Part shown: one piece after another, positions 5,309 through 5,500 of the stretch | How positions within the stretch are numbered: the first letter of the stretch is position 1 | Layout of the letters: every line of letters starts with the position of its first letter | DNA from: Acidobacteriota bacterium | GTDB taxonomy: Bacteria; Acidobacteriota; Vicinamibacteria; Vicinamibacterales; 2-12-FULL-66-21 | Assembly (NCBI GenBank): GCA_020200195.1 | Contig: JAIVJE010000158.1 | Location: 1-5,500 of the forward strand | Direction of reading: 5' to 3' | DNA length: 5,500 bases | The notes under the pieces: generated by a model | Told to the model about the DNA's origin: nothing | The model's input: only the letters and a program-made list of their open reading frames with translations | Database searches by the model: none | Program-made: the position numbers and the translations under genes

Positions 5309-5500
5309 CTGAGCCTTGTAATATTCTTCAAGCGCCTCGCGCGTGCTCCGGAACGCCAGCGCATCCCAGGGTATCTCGTCACGGCCGAACAGCCGGGCCT
5401 CGAGACATTCATCGTCGAAGCAGAGCTCGCCGCCGACGACGGTGGCGGAGTACACGATGATGATGGGTGAGTCACCAGGGTACGAGTAGACATTGACGAG
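5306..5500 (-). CDS. Nudix hydrolase, C-terminal part (5' end outside window)
   Basis: The last 64 residues of a Nudix-fold protein, read from the right edge to the TGA at 5308-5306. The frame has no start within the window, so it is easily missed. The strand IIIVYSATVVGGEL, followed by a short turn, EARLFGRDEIPWDALAF and STREALEEYY, is the usual end of ADP-ribose pyrophosphatase-like Nudix hydrolases: a beta-strand pair, the EIPW..LAF segment and a final helix. Such enzymes hydrolyse a nucleoside diphosphate linked to another group, using a Mg-binding Nudix box (GX5EX7REUXEEXGU) that would lie outside the window. The exact substrate cannot be named from this fragment. The lipoprotein gene follows on the same strand after 86 nt, but its own promoter starts at the Nudix stop. 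Confidence 0.85.
   Translation of the reverse strand, partial: LVNVYSYPGDSPIIIVYSATVVGGELCFDDECLEARLFGRDEIPWDALAFRSTREALEEYYKAQ

Noticed and set aside
4861..5460. Open frame of 199 codons on the plus strand at the right side of the window
   Set aside because: It runs opposite the lipoprotein gene, its promoter and the Nudix end, all of which have specific support on the minus strand.
5227..5493. Open frame of 88 codons on the minus strand near the right edge
   Set aside because: It is a shifted frame over the Nudix C-terminus; the neighbouring frame reading to the TGA at 5306 carries the conserved Nudix segments.

Overview
The window is high-G+C bacterial chromosomal DNA (clearly above 60 % G+C by eye), densely coded, with no tRNA, rRNA, CRISPR array or insertion-sequence gene. 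The gene set and protein wording (an hpnC-hpnD-hpnE squalene cluster, a stand-alone class I LacD-type aldolase starting VKITPGK, a Ser/Thr/Gly-rich four-cysteine lipoprotein, AGCT heptamer repeats and GGGGACA palindromes between genes) suggest an Acidobacteriota-like organism, perhaps Vicinamibacteria. That is an impression from protein style, not a database result; other high-G+C Gram-negative phyla remain possible.

Layout. Positions 1-2404 (+) carry a tightly coupled squalene-synthesis operon: the 3' part of hpnC, then hpnD 5 nt later on a GTG start, then hpnE overlapping the hpnD stop by an ATGA. Together the three enzymes turn farnesyl diphosphate into squalene: HpnD makes presqualene diphosphate, HpnC makes hydroxysqualene and HpnE reduces it to squalene, the precursor of hopanoids. 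HpnE appears to lack roughly 55-60 residues in its middle without loss of frame, the most notable coding anomaly here. Positions 2403-2481 hold two opposed sets of AGCT-cored heptamers that can fold back on each other and run right up to the ATG of thiI (2482-3651, +), a tRNA 4-thiouridine synthase without a rhodanese domain.

A 104-nt gap (3652-3755) follows, with a REP-like GGGGACA/TGTCCCC palindrome. Then comes a class I tagatose-1,6-bisphosphate-type aldolase (3756-4763, +) in which the catalytic residues can be located. It ends 3 nt from the stop of a convergent gene.

On the minus strand, a Nudix hydrolase enters from the right edge (5500 down to 5306). It is followed by a perfect extended -10 promoter that uses the Nudix stop codon as its TG element, then an 11-bp hairpin in the predicted leader, and then a small predicted lipoprotein (5219 down to 4767) of unknown function.

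The genes do not form one system: squalene synthesis, tRNA thiolation, sugar-phosphate metabolism and nucleotide-diphosphate hydrolysis look like neighbours only. I see no strong case for a new multi-gene system. The second-look items are the shortened HpnE, the heptamer foldback at the thiI start, the REP-like element and the small lipoprotein with its promoter and leader.
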